Below, piece after piece: positions 12,026-23,932 of a stretch of 64,000 nucleotides of DNA. Under the pieces are notes generated by a model, which was given only the letters and a program-made list of their open reading frames with translations, had not been told where the DNA came from and ran no database searches. A program made the position numbers and the translations under genes. The DNA comes from Trochalopteron elliotii (taxonomy: Eukaryota > Chordata > Aves > Passeriformes > Leiothrichidae): contig JANPWX010000215.1 of assembly GCA_024734555.1 (NCBI GenBank), forward strand, positions 1,742,929-1,806,928, in the 5' to 3' direction. Numbering within the stretch: position 1 is the stretch's first letter; each line of letters starts with the position of its first letter.

Positions 12026-13585
12026 ATAGAATTGTAGATTCACAGAATGTTCTGGGTTGGAAGAGGCCCACAAGTGTCACTGAAGTCCAACTCCTGGCCC
12101 TGCACAGGTCAGCTCCAAGAACCACACCATGTGTCTGAGGGCATTGTCCAAATGCTTCTTGAACTCTGTCAGGCTTGGTGCTGTGACCACTTCCCTGGGG
12201 AGCCTGTGCCAGAGCCCAGCCAGCCTCTGGGTGAAGAACCTTTTCCTATTACCCAGCCTAAACCTCCCCTGACCCAATTTCAGGCCATTCCCTTGGATCT
12301 TGTCACTGGTCATCGGAGAGAAGAGATCAGCGACTGTCTCTCCTCTTCCCCATGTGAGGAAGCAGAGACTGCAGTGAGGTCTTCTCTCAGTCTCTTCTCC
12401 TCCAAGCTGAACAAGCCACTCCTTGCATGTCTTCCCCTTCTAGGCATTTTGCCATCTTTGTAGTCCTGCTTTGAACTCTTTCTGATAGCTTTATTAGTTT
12501 TATATCTTTTTTATAGTGCAGTGCCCAAAACTGCACACAGCACTTTCAGTTAGGCTGCCCCAGTGCAGAGCAGAGTGGGACAGTCCCCTCCCTTGCCTGG
12601 CTGGTGGTGCTATGCCTGATGCCCCCAGGACACAGGTGGCTCTCCTGGCTGCCAGGGCACTGGTGACCCATGTTCAGCTTTCCATTGACCAGGATCCCTA
12701 GGTGCCTTTCTGTGGCACTGCTTTCCAGCCTCTCATTCCCCAGTCTGTCTGTACATTGTGTGTTGCCTCCTCCCAGGTCCAGGTTCTGACACTTGCTCTT
12801 GTTAAGCTTGATAGAGTTGGCAATTGCCCAGCCCTGTCATTTAGGACCCTCTTCGGGGCCTCCCTGCCTTTGAGGGGATCAGCAGCTCCTCCCAATTTAC
12901 TATCTTTGGCAACCTGCTTAGTATATCTTCAAGTCCTGTGTTCAAGTTTTTTATGAAGATGCTGAGAAGAATTAGTCCTAATATAGAGTGCTGCATTGAC
13001 AGATTGCCAGTCTATCACCCCATTCTCTATAACCTAAGGAAATCAAGTTTGACAAGGTGGACTTTGCCTTCATGAAGCTATGATGGCTCTTATACTGATG
13101 ACTTTGTTGTCCTTCAGGAGTTTTTCATTATGTCCCAGAATAGTCTTCATAATTTTACCTGTCACTAAATGGGGACTGACAGGCCTGTAGGGTCCTTCTT
13201 GCCCTACTTAAAACCTGGGACAAGATCTGCTAGCTTCCAGTCAACTAGGACCTTTTGGCTTCCCAAGACCACTCAAAAATTATCAAAAGAGGTTTTATGA
13301 TGACATTAGACAGTGGAGTATTCTCTGATGAATCCCATCAGGCCCCATAGACTTACAAGGATCCAGCTGGAGCAGTAAATCCCACAGAGAAAATTCAAGG
13401 TATTTATCATTCTCACAATCATGGTCTTCCAGCACAGGGCACTGGGACCCCCTTAGCCTGTTGTTGCTGTTGAAGACAGAGGCAAAGAAAGCATTTAAAA
13501 TCTAGTCTGTGTTCCTGTTTGTGAGGTGACCATCCACATCCTGTAGCAGGCCAGTGTCATTTCTGCATTGTAGAGCAGCTTTTTC
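12026..13585 (-). mobile_element. CR1 LINE fragment, about 1.55 kb, antisense to gene
   Basis: On the + strand it begins with the reversed 3' end (tagattcacagaatg, then gggttggaagagg). It runs through segments typical of CR1 read backwards, such as ccctggggagcctgtgccag, gcagagcagagtgggacag and gggactgacaggcctgtagg. On the minus strand 12077-12313 keeps a 78-codon open frame resembling the end of CR1 ORF2 (RKRFFTQRLAGLWHRLP). That is the region after the reverse transcriptase core. Upstream parts of ORF2 are interrupted. The 5' end is truncated near 13585. It is the longest CR1 copy here. The open frames seen on the + strand over this region (for example 12047-12463) are shadows. Confidence 0.93.
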
Positions 13586-15378
13586 AAAGAAATGGGAAGA
13601 CAGAGAGAAAGTCCAGCCATTTGCACTCCATTGTTTTGGAGACACCAACTATCTTATTGTACATTAAAATGTAACTTAAGTTTACAAGAAGACCTTTCTG
13701 ATTTTGAACTTTCTAAGACCATGTAAGTGAATATACAAGGGTAAGTTTAAACATACCATACTTTTACTCTGAGCCAGGGTCTGTAGAAATGAGAAGTGAA
13801 TGTAAATAAAAAAGACACTAGGTCCTTATACTTAATTCTGTTGTATAATGGCTGCATTTGTAGGCATAATTTAATGAATTGTTTATGCTTTCTACATTTC
13901 AAGCCATATGTGGTGACCTTTTAAAGATTTTTTTGCATTTCAGTGAATAGCTTTTTAAACTAGGTTTATTTAAAATCTGTTATCTTTATAATTCCAATTT
14001 CACACTTTTATAAGCATCACAAATCATTATTTCTGCTGCTAGTGCATTTCATAGAAATGAATAACTAATGATTAGCAAAGAGCTAATAGAAATCAATAGC
14101 TAATTGCATAAACCAGATATCTATAAACACATTCCTGATATTTCTTATAAATCTGAATATGTTTTTTAACATTTATTTTTCTAAACTGTACCATTTCTTT
14201 CACTTTTTTTTTCATGAAGATTATAGAATAGATTGTTTCTTTGGAAAGTACTTTAAAGAGATTCAAATAGCATTTCTCAGCAGTAAATTGAGAGATTAGT
14301 GGTTTTACTCTGCTTAGCTATGTATGTTCAGATTTTCAGAGTCTATTTAGGTGATCTATATTATAAAATACAGCTTTTAAAAATCTGTCAATTTAATATC
14401 CTAGAATAAAAAAGAATACACAGATTATTTTTTTATCAAACATGTCATTGCTAAAATAGTTTTGTTAGTCTGGTGTCTTATTTTTACAAAATAAGGGTTT
14501 TCCTTCTGTCCTTTTGAAAAAATGAACACAAACTGTGTTTTGCCTACTATATATGCTCTTGTCTGGAAGTATAATGCAGGTCCTGTATGTCACATACATA
14601 TATCTTCTAAAGCAATTTTGTGCTACTGGGGCTGGCTGTGTGCTCTGAGAGTGGAAGGGATGCTGGTGTGTCCTTTGAGGTTAAGTAGTGTTTGTGTTGT
14701 TGAATATTCCATCTTCCAATAAATGCTGTCAGATCCTGGTACTCTTAATGAGTATATTAGAGGGTTTTTTTGTGTGGCTTGCTTTTGTGGAAATTCCATT
14801 TATTTCTTTTTATTGAGCAGCAGCTATCTACCCAGTGTTATAAAGGTGCAATTTTGGGAACTTCATTGTTGAAGCCAGCCTGTAAATTAAGTATTCTGAT
14901 GCTCTGATACCAAAATTATTTTTTGCTATTATAAACCTGAAAATCTTTTTTCTGTAATTGCATTGTAGATAATCCAGAGGAACACACAGTAATTTTTTTG
15001 TTTAACAGTGAAAGTCTGTGTTAATTATGGTTTTGACATACAGAATTTAAAGATTAATTGCTGTCAACTGAACATAAATGTTCCAGAAAAAAAATTCAGT
15101 AGTCAGTCAACTTTCTGAAACTTAAAGTTTTCATTATAATGAACATTGTAAAATAACTTTTTCTTCATCAATTAATAGAAAAGCTCAACTGAGTCTATGA
15201 CATCATAATGTCACAATTGTCACAAATGTATAAACTAATTATTTCAGCTTGCCAAGTGCATGGATACATGATAATATAGGACTCCCTTTTGGCTTCAGAT
15301 CAAATTCAGAATGGAGTGAAGTAAGATTTAGCTCTTCTTCAATGCTTGAAGCAAATGTAGTGTATCAGAGTTCTACTG

Positions 15379-15490
15379 TTTTTGTGTGTGTGGTTTTTTG
15401 TTTGTTTGTTTCTTGTTTTTGTTTTGGGGGTTGTTTTTTGTTTGTTTGTTTGGAGTTTGGGGATTGTTTTAGTTGGTTGGTTTGATTTTT
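15379..15490. repeat. TTTG-rich low-complexity tract
   Basis: Runs of TTTG, GTTTTT and TTGG over about 110 bases. Similar tracts occur at 35581 and 45139. Confidence 0.9.
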
Positions 15491-17841
15491 AAGAAAGCAA
15501 GAGGAAAAAAAAGACCTGCAGATGACAGATCACTTGTTTTCCATGCAGCACAGGCATGGAGAAATGAACATACTCCAATGGTGTCAATATCTCTGTAAGT
15601 AAAGGCAACTAACTGGTGTATGTATCACTTCTGCAAATAAGTACTCTTAAGTTGAGTTTTCCAGGAAAGAATCACTTGTTTTAGCAACACCTGAAAACTG
15701 AGCCTTTCTGGCCTCTTTGTCTTCCTGCTTCTGTTTCAGTTCTCTAAATGTGTGCTTTGGAGGAAATTAGTGTTAAAAAGGATAGAAATCAGTCCTGCTC
15801 TTTCTCATATTCTGTTATTTGTTTAAGCCTGAGAAACAGTAGTTACAAGTTAATTGATAGACTCAGTAACAGTTTTGCTTGACAGCAGGAATGTTGCAAA
15901 ATTTTTTATTTTCTAGGAGAAAAAATTCTCAAGACAATGGAAACCAAAAATATAGACAAAAATTGTAATTCTGTGTAATTAAGCTTCATGGTTGACTTGT
16001 TTCTTTTTATAACCATATTTTGATTTACTGCTGTTTCTTTTTGTCTGACAGTTCCCTTTTTATTACTGTCATTTTTCTGGAAAATTTAATAATTATTTCA
16101 GAGATATTTGTTGAATAGTAGCAATATATGCCATTTAAGAAACACGCTTTGATCTGTACTGAACGAGTGTGCCATCTGGTGTCTACATGGCAGTCCTTAC
16201 CTTTATTTGAAATTATTTTATGTCTGTGTGGTGCCATCAGTTGAACATTTCTTCTGCCTTTTAACAAGGGAGTCAAAAGGAATTTTTTCTGCAACTGGTT
16301 TCATCGTAACCTTTTCATTGGCAAAGGAAGTTCATAATTTCTAACTTTTCATAAGGAATGGATGACATCATCAATTAAAAATTGCTATCTTGGCTAAATG
16401 CTCATGGTTAATGTGTAACAGGATAGAGAACACATTATCTGTGCAGTTTCAACCTGTGTGGCTTTTTTCACAGGCTTTTGTGGTTTGTTTTATGCTCACT
16501 ATTGACAGTTTCTGATTTCATTAAGTCACTTTTTTGGTATAGTGGTATAGTGAAAGTTTCCCCAGTTCCATTTTCTGAAAGTGTTTTGTTTTGCTTGTGT
16601 TTCATATCAGAGTTACCCTCTGTTCTGTAGTAATGAAGTTCTCCTACATTTACCTCTTTGTTTGGAATTATTATATATTTTTGTAATGTTTACTGATTTA
16701 CTTTCCATTTTTTGTCTTTAGATTATCCTTAGCAGTATATGATAAAGGCTGCATAAGTGAAAGGGTTGAGGTTTGGATGGGTTTGATACGTGTGATACAT
16801 ATCTATGAAACATAGTTTGATAAAAGGTAGAACTGTGGAAGTATTTCATTACTGTTAGTGTGTCAGCTGCAACTTAACATGAGATAGAAATGAAAATATC
16901 TGAAGAACTTAGATAGGAACTAAAACATAGGTGCACTCTTACACTGATCCTCTTCGCTGTGCATTTCAGGCTGTGTAAAAGACAGCTATGTGTCTTTTTC
17001 AAGTAGTCCCTGTAGCCACAGGTCTGTCAGGGAAACATAAATCAATATGTGCTGTTGTTTCTGACAAGAAATGTGAAGCTTATAGATCTCCAAAAATCAA
17101 AGCATCTCAAGTTCTTCACATTTTGCCCTCTTAAATTACAACACACACAAAACAGCTGCTACAGATTTTCTGCAGAGGAAAGAAATTGCTATGGTACCAA
17201 TGGTTTTGAAAGTCAGGTGTATCTTAAATATCATTGTCGTCTAACCCCTCCTACATTTTTATTTTCTTCATCAAGGAACGTTTTGAAATTACTATGCAGA
17301 AATCACCACTGATCTTCTGAAAAGCTCTGACACAGCAGATCAAATCCCAAACCATGCTAGTTCACTTTATGTGGAGTGGACTTGAACCCTTGCCACTGAC
17401 CACAGTTGCTTTCAGTATTTCATGTTCTTTTCCATGTATTGTTAATGTTTTTAACTGCTCTCTATCTTCTTGTGAAAAACAAGAAATAGGTGACAGTACA
17501 CACTGTTATCCTCTAGTATCACTTCAGAAAAAAGCTCACGAGGGGCACATACTTCTGACTTTTGGGCGTCACCTCTCCCGTTTTGGTTGGTTTACAAGTT
17601 CTGGATCATCAATCATGTTGGGTTTTTTTCTTCCAACTGGCAAAGCAAAACTGCTTCAAGAGAGCATTCTGCCTTCTATTGCTGTCTTTGGATGAACTGG
17701 TTTAAAACATAAACAGTGAAACACAACAACAAAGTTTGGTGACAGCCATGGTGATTTTGGGTCATGTGGGCAGCTATTCTGTCCTGTTCATCATTGTGCT
17801 TTCCCACCTGGAAGCTAACATTGTTGCATCTGTTAGTGATG

Positions 17842-17912
17842 GCAAACAGACTGTTTCCTTTGCAGCTTTGCTTTGCTGCTTTGTTTCCTTTTGCAAACAG
17901 TCTGTTTCCTTT
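17842..17912. repeat. Direct repeat of a 20-mer around a GCTTT-rich core
   Basis: gcaaacagactgtttccttt (17842-17861) recurs at 17893-17912 with one change (a to t). Each copy is itself nearly palindromic (AAACAG and CTGTTT). The spacer is ttgcagctttg-like. Confidence 0.9.
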
Positions 17913-18547
17913 CAATGACTATAGGCTTCATCCTAGGTTTTGTTTGTTCATTACAGATGTTTTTCATTTGTCTCGTGTATGGAATTTATTTTCTGAGCAT
18001 ATTCAAAATCTTACAGTCAATGCATTATCTACTCTTCTTCATTTTTTGTGTTTCATATTGTTGTCCAGTTGCTTATAAAAAAACCACGAAATATAAGCAT
18101 TCACTTCTAGCTTTTCCAAGTTCAAAATGGAGACTCCCACTTCAGATTTTCTCCTGCTCTTGGGTTTGGGCCCATTGTTGATCACATTTTCCCTCAATAT
18201 ATTTTCATTCTATTTTGGACAATGTTTTTTAATGTTCTGATTTAAGTGTCTTGAGTTCACCGTTTTCTCTCATGAATCACTCCATATCCCTCATTCATTT
18301 GATCTATGTCACATTGTATCATTTATGACTTCAACATTCATTATTAATTTATTGTGTTGGTAGTCTGTTTTTTAACCATTTAAGTCCTGGTTCTTTTAAT
18401 GCCCTATGCCAACATGCAAGTTTCCACTCTGTAACAGCAGAATGCATAGATGGATACTTTTGTGACACGAAACATGACAACATGACGGCTGAAAGAAACA
18501 AATTTTTTATTTAGCTTTCCCTTAGCTATGGAAGTGTATGCTCTAGT

Positions 18548-18584
18548 TCTTTTTTTTTCCTTTTTTTTTCCTTTTTTTTCCCCC
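18548..18584. repeat. T/C homopolymer-rich tract
   Basis: Three T8-T9 runs separated by CC, ending in C5. Low-complexity polypyrimidine, not next to an exon. Confidence 0.9.
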
Positions 18585-20646
18585 AAGACTTTCTCTAACA
18601 TTCTTTCTTAATTGTGGTTTATTACTTGCATTGTATATTATAAAATGATATATATTTTATGGGGTATTGTAGCTGTCAACTTAGATCATTACAAATTAGA
18701 TTAGACAGGAACAATCCAATGTTGGGTGCTTTCCTACTTCTATTTCTTTCCAGTTTTGATAGCTGTTTGCATGTGATGCCCACCACTACTTCTCTCTAGG
18801 GAGTCTTGTAATGTTTTGTGTGAATTTTTAAAACAATAAGCAAGAGAGTTAGGATTTTCTCTTTTTCAACTACTAAATGTAAAATCAGAAGTTAATGAAA
18901 TAAGTGAAATGAGGTATGCCTTAATACTGTGTTCTCTAACCTCCACAGATAGTAAGCCTTGAAGTAAAAGACAAAAAAGGACATTGTTAATCTGTAGGTT
19001 TCATTTATTCAGAGCACTGCTCTTTTCAGAGGATGGGCATTAAAATTGCTATGAAGGGTAAACCTTTTGTAAGATATTCTTGGAAATGATGGCTTGCTTT
19101 CATCTTGATGATTTCATTGAATCAAACAGCTCCATTTCTTTACCCAAGGAGCATAATCTTACAGGATTTTGAAGAGTTTAATTAGCAGTTTATTTGATGA
19201 GGTGTGTCTTCCCCTCAAAAAGTTATGCTAAAAAAAAACTAATGAAAAGAATTTAATCTATTTTATCTTTTGCAATTTTTAACTTTTTTATTAAAGTGTT
19301 TCTTTTGTTCTTCTTTAAAAATAATTCTATTTTATGCTGGCATCTTAATTTTAATTTATTGACCTTTTTTGGTCTGCTCAGATTTCATTGGGTTATATTG
19401 CTAATGAAATAAGGTACTGTTTTTCTCTTTCAGTTCAGTGTAAGGTATGTTCTTTGTGATGCAGCAGCTAATTTATTTCAAATAATTACAGCTTTTAAAT
19501 TGATTTCCTAATAAGTTATCGTAGTAGCATTATTGCCTTTAGTGATTGGTAGACCCATTATTGCAATACTTGATTGAGAGCTGTGTACACCTGATTAAGT
19601 GTTGTAGTGGTTTTTTAGAGCAGCTGAATGAACGGGAAGGATGACGTCTGAGTATGGAAAAAGTTCTCACTTTAGTTGGGGAACACGCAAAGAACTTCAG
19701 GATACATGGGAAGGTGTGGTTTGGGTGCACTGGAGAAGAAGAGGTTAAGAAGTCACTAGAGAAGGGAAGGAATGGAAATACTGTGGTATAGTATCAGGAG
19801 GTCAAATTTTATTAATTCAACTGGCTTTTGTGTCAGTTCATTCCTTTATTTGTATTATTTCACTGCCATGATTGTGAAAGGATTGAAATGAAAAATAGAG
19901 ACTTGTTATGACCTTGGCATGTTTGAGTTTTTGGGGCAGTTAAGGTTATAGAGAATCAGCCCTTAGCTATAGGCATCTAATTCTAAATCTTCAGTTGCCT
20001 GTGTAGTAAACAGAACTGCATGGTGATTCCACTGTGATGCTGTGGGCTCCAGAGCTCAGTGGCTGGAGTCTTACTGTTACTAATAAGAGAAGGGAAGTGT
20101 CTGAGCACATCTCACACTTTGCCCTTAGTGTAGTGCCCACTGAATGAATTCCAAAGCTGTGTAAGTACAGAACTTGGGATGAGACATAACCAAAGACTTG
20201 CCAGTTGACAGTCATTAAGTGTCAACATTTGGAATAATTTTTCACAGAAATCTTTTGTTTCTACATGAAGAAAAAACTATAGGTACGTATTTTGTACACT
20301 TTGCATAGTTCAGTACTTTTTTTGAAATAGTTATCCTTGTTCTGAAGTGTCACCTTGTCACAGCTGCTGTGTGTGGGTTGTATCTCTCTAATCTACACCT
20401 TGCTCTGTTTTGATCTGGACTGAGTTGTCCATCTCAAATAGTTGAAGTTTTACAGCATTTCTACCTTCTGCAGTAAAATAAAAAAGCTGCTGGGATAGCG
20501 CTGGCATTAATTGGGATTTTGTCTGAGTGCTGATAACATGACTTTGCTTTCCCAACTTACTGTTTGAACACTTTGGAAATGCAGGGACAAATTTCACAAA
20601 ACTGTCTTGCTCCATTTTATGATATAGGGAAATCCTCAAATTTATG

Positions 20647-20712
20647 ATACCTGGAAATTCAATACTACAGAGATTCCTGAAGGTATCTCTGTAGTATTGA
20701 ATTTCCAGGTAT
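20647..20712. repeat. Perfect 28-bp inverted repeat forming a 66-base hairpin
   Basis: The left arm (20647-20674, starting atacctggaaattc) and right arm (20685-20712, ending gaatttccaggtat) are exact reverse complements. The 10-base centre tcctgaaggt can extend the stem by three more pairs after a T-T mismatch. Bases outside the arms do not pair. A perfect arm match argues for recent origin. Possible readings are a replication fold-back, a young miRNA-like hairpin, or a small foldback element. Confidence 0.95.
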
Positions 20713-23602
20713 TTTGATTAAAAAAAAAATCACTGTCTTTATGGGCATCTTTTGCTGGATTAACATCATAAGTTTTGAATATGAACAAGTTTATCTCAGT
20801 CGTAGTATATGCCATTTAATAGCAACATTCCTTTAGCTACTTTTAAGTAACAGATCTTAAATTGTTTATGGCAAGTACATGCAGCGCTAATATTTTATAT
20901 TTATAATCTCTGATGTTTTCATTCTGAGCCTGCTAATGACAGAAATTATTCAAAGCAATTTAAAATACAGTACTTTGAAACAAGCAGTAATTAATAATAT
21001 TGAAGAAAATAATCCAGATTTACCTGATTCTTTCCTATTAACCTGTAAGGTAACATCAGTGACAACATACATAAAATTACAAATGTCAAATTACTGGAGG
21101 GCTGTTGTTGAAAAATCAAAGAATATTCAATTTTCAGTTGTTAATTTGATCTTACTTTTCATGTTGAATGCTGCCAATAGTAAAATGATCTGAAGCACTG
21201 AAAATATGTTTAACTATGGAGGTCTGTTTGGAAAAAGAACTGTAAAATTGCTATTTTAAAAGCAGATAAAATATCCTACAAATATGTGTGCTGAAGATGT
21301 TGATTTTAATGTTTGTTTTCTAGTGATTATTGAACAAACTCAAGTATGTTTGAAGGTTTAGAAAGCTAATGAAAACATAATGAAAGTATAATTTAATGTG
21401 ACATTCCTGGTCATATACATCACACATTATATGGCAGACAGGAGCAAACCAACATTTTCATGGCAAAAGTGACTGAAGTATTTATAAACCTTCTGTCTTC
21501 ATTTTGCTGAAGTTTAAACATGTTTCAGTATTCCTTAAAATGGATGTATTAACTTCTAATACTTTCTATTTAGAGTTAAAAAGTAATGTCATTGTTACCT
21601 AGATTTCCAAGTTATGTGTCAGTTTTCAAGATAGCCTTACTCTGATGGTGCAAGGCATACACTGTATCTCTTGCTGCTGAAACATGAAGAGTGAGGACCC
21701 TAATACTGCCTTTATTGGCATGCACCATTATACCTACTTCTTTATAATCTTTACGCAGCTGCATTCAGGAGGGCCTCCATAGCTTAAAGTTGTCAAAGTT
21801 TAAGCTAAATGTTCTTAGGACTAATTTCAGAGGCTGAAAGTAGTAAAATTGGCAGTTAGTGTGCTGGTGTCTGATCAAACTTTTTTTTGTCTAGTTTTAA
21901 TTTGCAGTGACCTTGAATTGGGTAATGTGTAATTGACACACAGCCCATGGTACATTAATACCTCTAATATTACATTGATAAATTCAGTTATGTGTAGTAA
22001 ATAATTTTTTCCTTATTTTGGCACTGTTGTGTGGCGTGTGAAATGTAGAACACCTCAATTAGTAAATGCATAGTAAATATTGATATGTATTAAATAGATA
22101 GGGTTTTACATTTTTTAATAAATCACCCTTAGGGAAATGTGAAAGAGAATCCTAATGGCAGTTACAGTATTCTAAAGACCCATGACATAGACTAGCATTT
22201 TCTATTCCACTACATTCATTGCTACCACAGTGTTAAATCTTGACTAAAAAAGGAAAATCTTCCCAAACAGAATGTTATTAACATGCACAGATCAAAATCT
22301 GCATAAATATAAAAGTGTAGATGTGTTGAAATGACAGGTTTATTTGCAGTGTAGCAGTATTTAAATCTGTAAAACAGTTTAAAATAGAGAACTGTCTTTA
22401 ATTTGAAGCTAGTATAAATCACCTTCAAAGAGGACCCAAACAGGAGAAGCATTATATTTTTAGCTTCTTTGGAATTGAATTTATGACTGCTTGTGCATCT
22501 AAACTGGTCTAAGATTGTTTTGATGAGTTGGTCTTTACATTTTCTGAAGTGAACACCGGCTGCTTCAAAAGTTTCAAGAAACCATAAACTAAGCAGTGCT
22601 TTTCTTTATCATATGATAAATTACTTCCTAATGTGGTGATTTTCTCCCATAAAAACAAGCATTTTTATGTTTTTTATGTATTTATGTTGTTAGTGTCTGT
22701 GTGTCAGACATTTTGGGGTTACAGGAACAGTCTCTGAAATTTCTTATTTCCTTCCACATCCCTTTTAATATATTTTCCTTTTTAAACAAGAAGGAAAGAG
22801 TGATATTATCTGCTTGTGGCAGTTATATAACACAGGCAGGTTAACAATGCTGCTGTTTCAAAGATAAAATATAGTGACTGAACCTGAACTCTTGCGAGTT
22901 GCACGTAGTAACTTAAAAGGTGCTTGTAAACCGTTGGTGCTCGCTGTTAGTCTACGCATACCCCTTGTCCTCCACACTGTTGGTCTTTGTACTTTTTTGG
23001 CCAGCTGCAATACTGAAAAACACTCTAGTTTTTGTGTAGAATGACCAGAAACATCTGTTGTGTACCAGTCATATGTTGATATATGCTATAGTTTTATGAG
23101 CGTTTGCCATAAACCCATTCTACTAAGCTTCCATTTGAAAGTTTTAATTCCTATTACTTCTCAAAATATCTAAGTTATTTTGTGTTGCTTCTGTTTTGGT
23201 AATGTTCTTTAATTTTTTTTTTTTAATCTTATCATTTGGCTTATAAATAGAGCACATTTTAGTGCTCAATGAGTTTAATACACTGTTCATATCAGTTTTC
23301 AAGTTACTAGTTCTGGGAAGTTTGTGCGCAGTCTATAAGAGATTTGTAATTCTAGTGGCAGTCTTTTTAAGAATAGGACTTAACATTCTCAAATGTTTGT
23401 GTTTACTTTTTGGCTAGTTCTGTAGATTTATATTCAGAATGTGAAGTTGTCCTAATGCTGATCAGTGTAGTTGTCTGGCAGTGATTCTGTAGGTAATGCC
23501 TTAAATTATTTCCTGCAATGTGTTTTTTTTGTTAGGAATAATAGATAAATAGCAAAAACATTCTGTTACCTAACACTGAATTTTAAATGTATTCTCTTCT
23601 AG

Positions 23603-23653
23603 AGAACTAGAGGACGAAAACGAAGCTTTGTGCCTGAAGAAGAAAAACCTGAG
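23603..23653 (+). CDS. PHF14: PHF14 internal exon C: 51-base micro-exon with basic patch
   Basis: Seen: the acceptor attctcttctag ends at 23602. The exon has 17 codons reading RTRGRKRSFVPEEEKPE, then GAG before a GTTGGA donor at 23654. It is phase 0 on both sides, so skipping it would keep the PHF14 frame. The RGRKR cluster looks like part of a nuclear localisation or AT-hook-like basic patch (inference), and it is followed by an acidic EEE. It continues the linker of human PHF14, where I recall His rather than Pro before the last Glu. The donor departs from GTRAGT at +3, +4 and +6 but keeps G at -1 and +5. If the following intron were retained the frame would stop four codons later (GTT GGA ATA TAG). 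Confidence 0.92.
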
Positions 23654-23810
23654 GTTGGAATATAGTGTTTTGTTTGTTTGTTTTTTTAACAGTTTCACAA
23701 AAAAATTAAACTTTGGGCTGAAGTGTTACTTTCCATGTCATAATTGAAAATATGTGCTTTCCTTCCCTCCTTTCCCCCCATTCCATTCTTTTTGCCTTCT
23801 GCTGTGGCAG
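23654..23810 (+). other. PHF14: PHF14 intron C-D, only 157 bases
   Basis: A very short intron between two introns of 14 and 40 kb. Its donor is the weak GTTGGA. Its 3' end is a strong pyrimidine tract at about 23757-23800 before GTGGCAG. Retention would add three residues and then a stop. Confidence 0.92.
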
Positions 23811-23932
23811 GAACGTATTCCCAGAGAAAGAAGGCAACGACAGTCTGTGCTGCAAAAGAAGCCCAAGTCAGAGGATTTAAGGACTGAGTGTGCTACCTGT
23901 AAAGGCACTGGAGACAATGAAAATCTAGTCAG
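23811..23932 (+). CDS. PHF14: PHF14 internal exon D: linker and start of last PHD finger
   Basis: Seen: the exon follows a strong pyrimidine tract and gctgtggcag (AG at 23809-23810). Its 40 whole codons run from ERIPRERRQR to GTGDNENLV, and it ends with AG, the first two bases of an Arg codon, before a GTAGGT donor at 23933. The N-terminal part is strongly basic (RERRQRQ, LQKKPK). The C-terminal part opens a new PHD finger with the first zinc pair CATC. Exon E completes Arg and supplies CDEC. Against human PHF14 from memory the differences are Val to Ile in ERIPRE and Ala to Ser in KPKSED. The reading can be extended upstream through the 157-base intron to an ATG near 23754, but that part does not match PHF14 and lies over the pyrimidine tract. 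Confidence 0.95.

Larger units (their letters stand above)
9410..23602 (+). other. PHF14: PHF14 intron B-C (14193 bases)
   Basis: Bounded by GTAAAT and CTTCTAG. It holds a tRNA-derived SINE (11521-11664), the longest CR1 fragment of the window (12026-13585), TTTG-rich low complexity (15379-15490), a T/C tract (18548-18584) and a nearly perfect fold-back (20647-20712). Between 13600 and 20600 are several short open frames, for example at 17354-17695, without recognisable products. Confidence 0.9.

Noticed and set aside
12047..12463. 138-codon + strand open frame
   Set aside because: It is the antisense shadow of a CR1 LINE whose coding direction is minus; no independent protein features.
17354..17695. 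113-codon + strand open frame in the B-C intron
   Set aside because: No recognisable motif, no splice-phase fit with PHF14 exons, and neighbouring frames are equally open.
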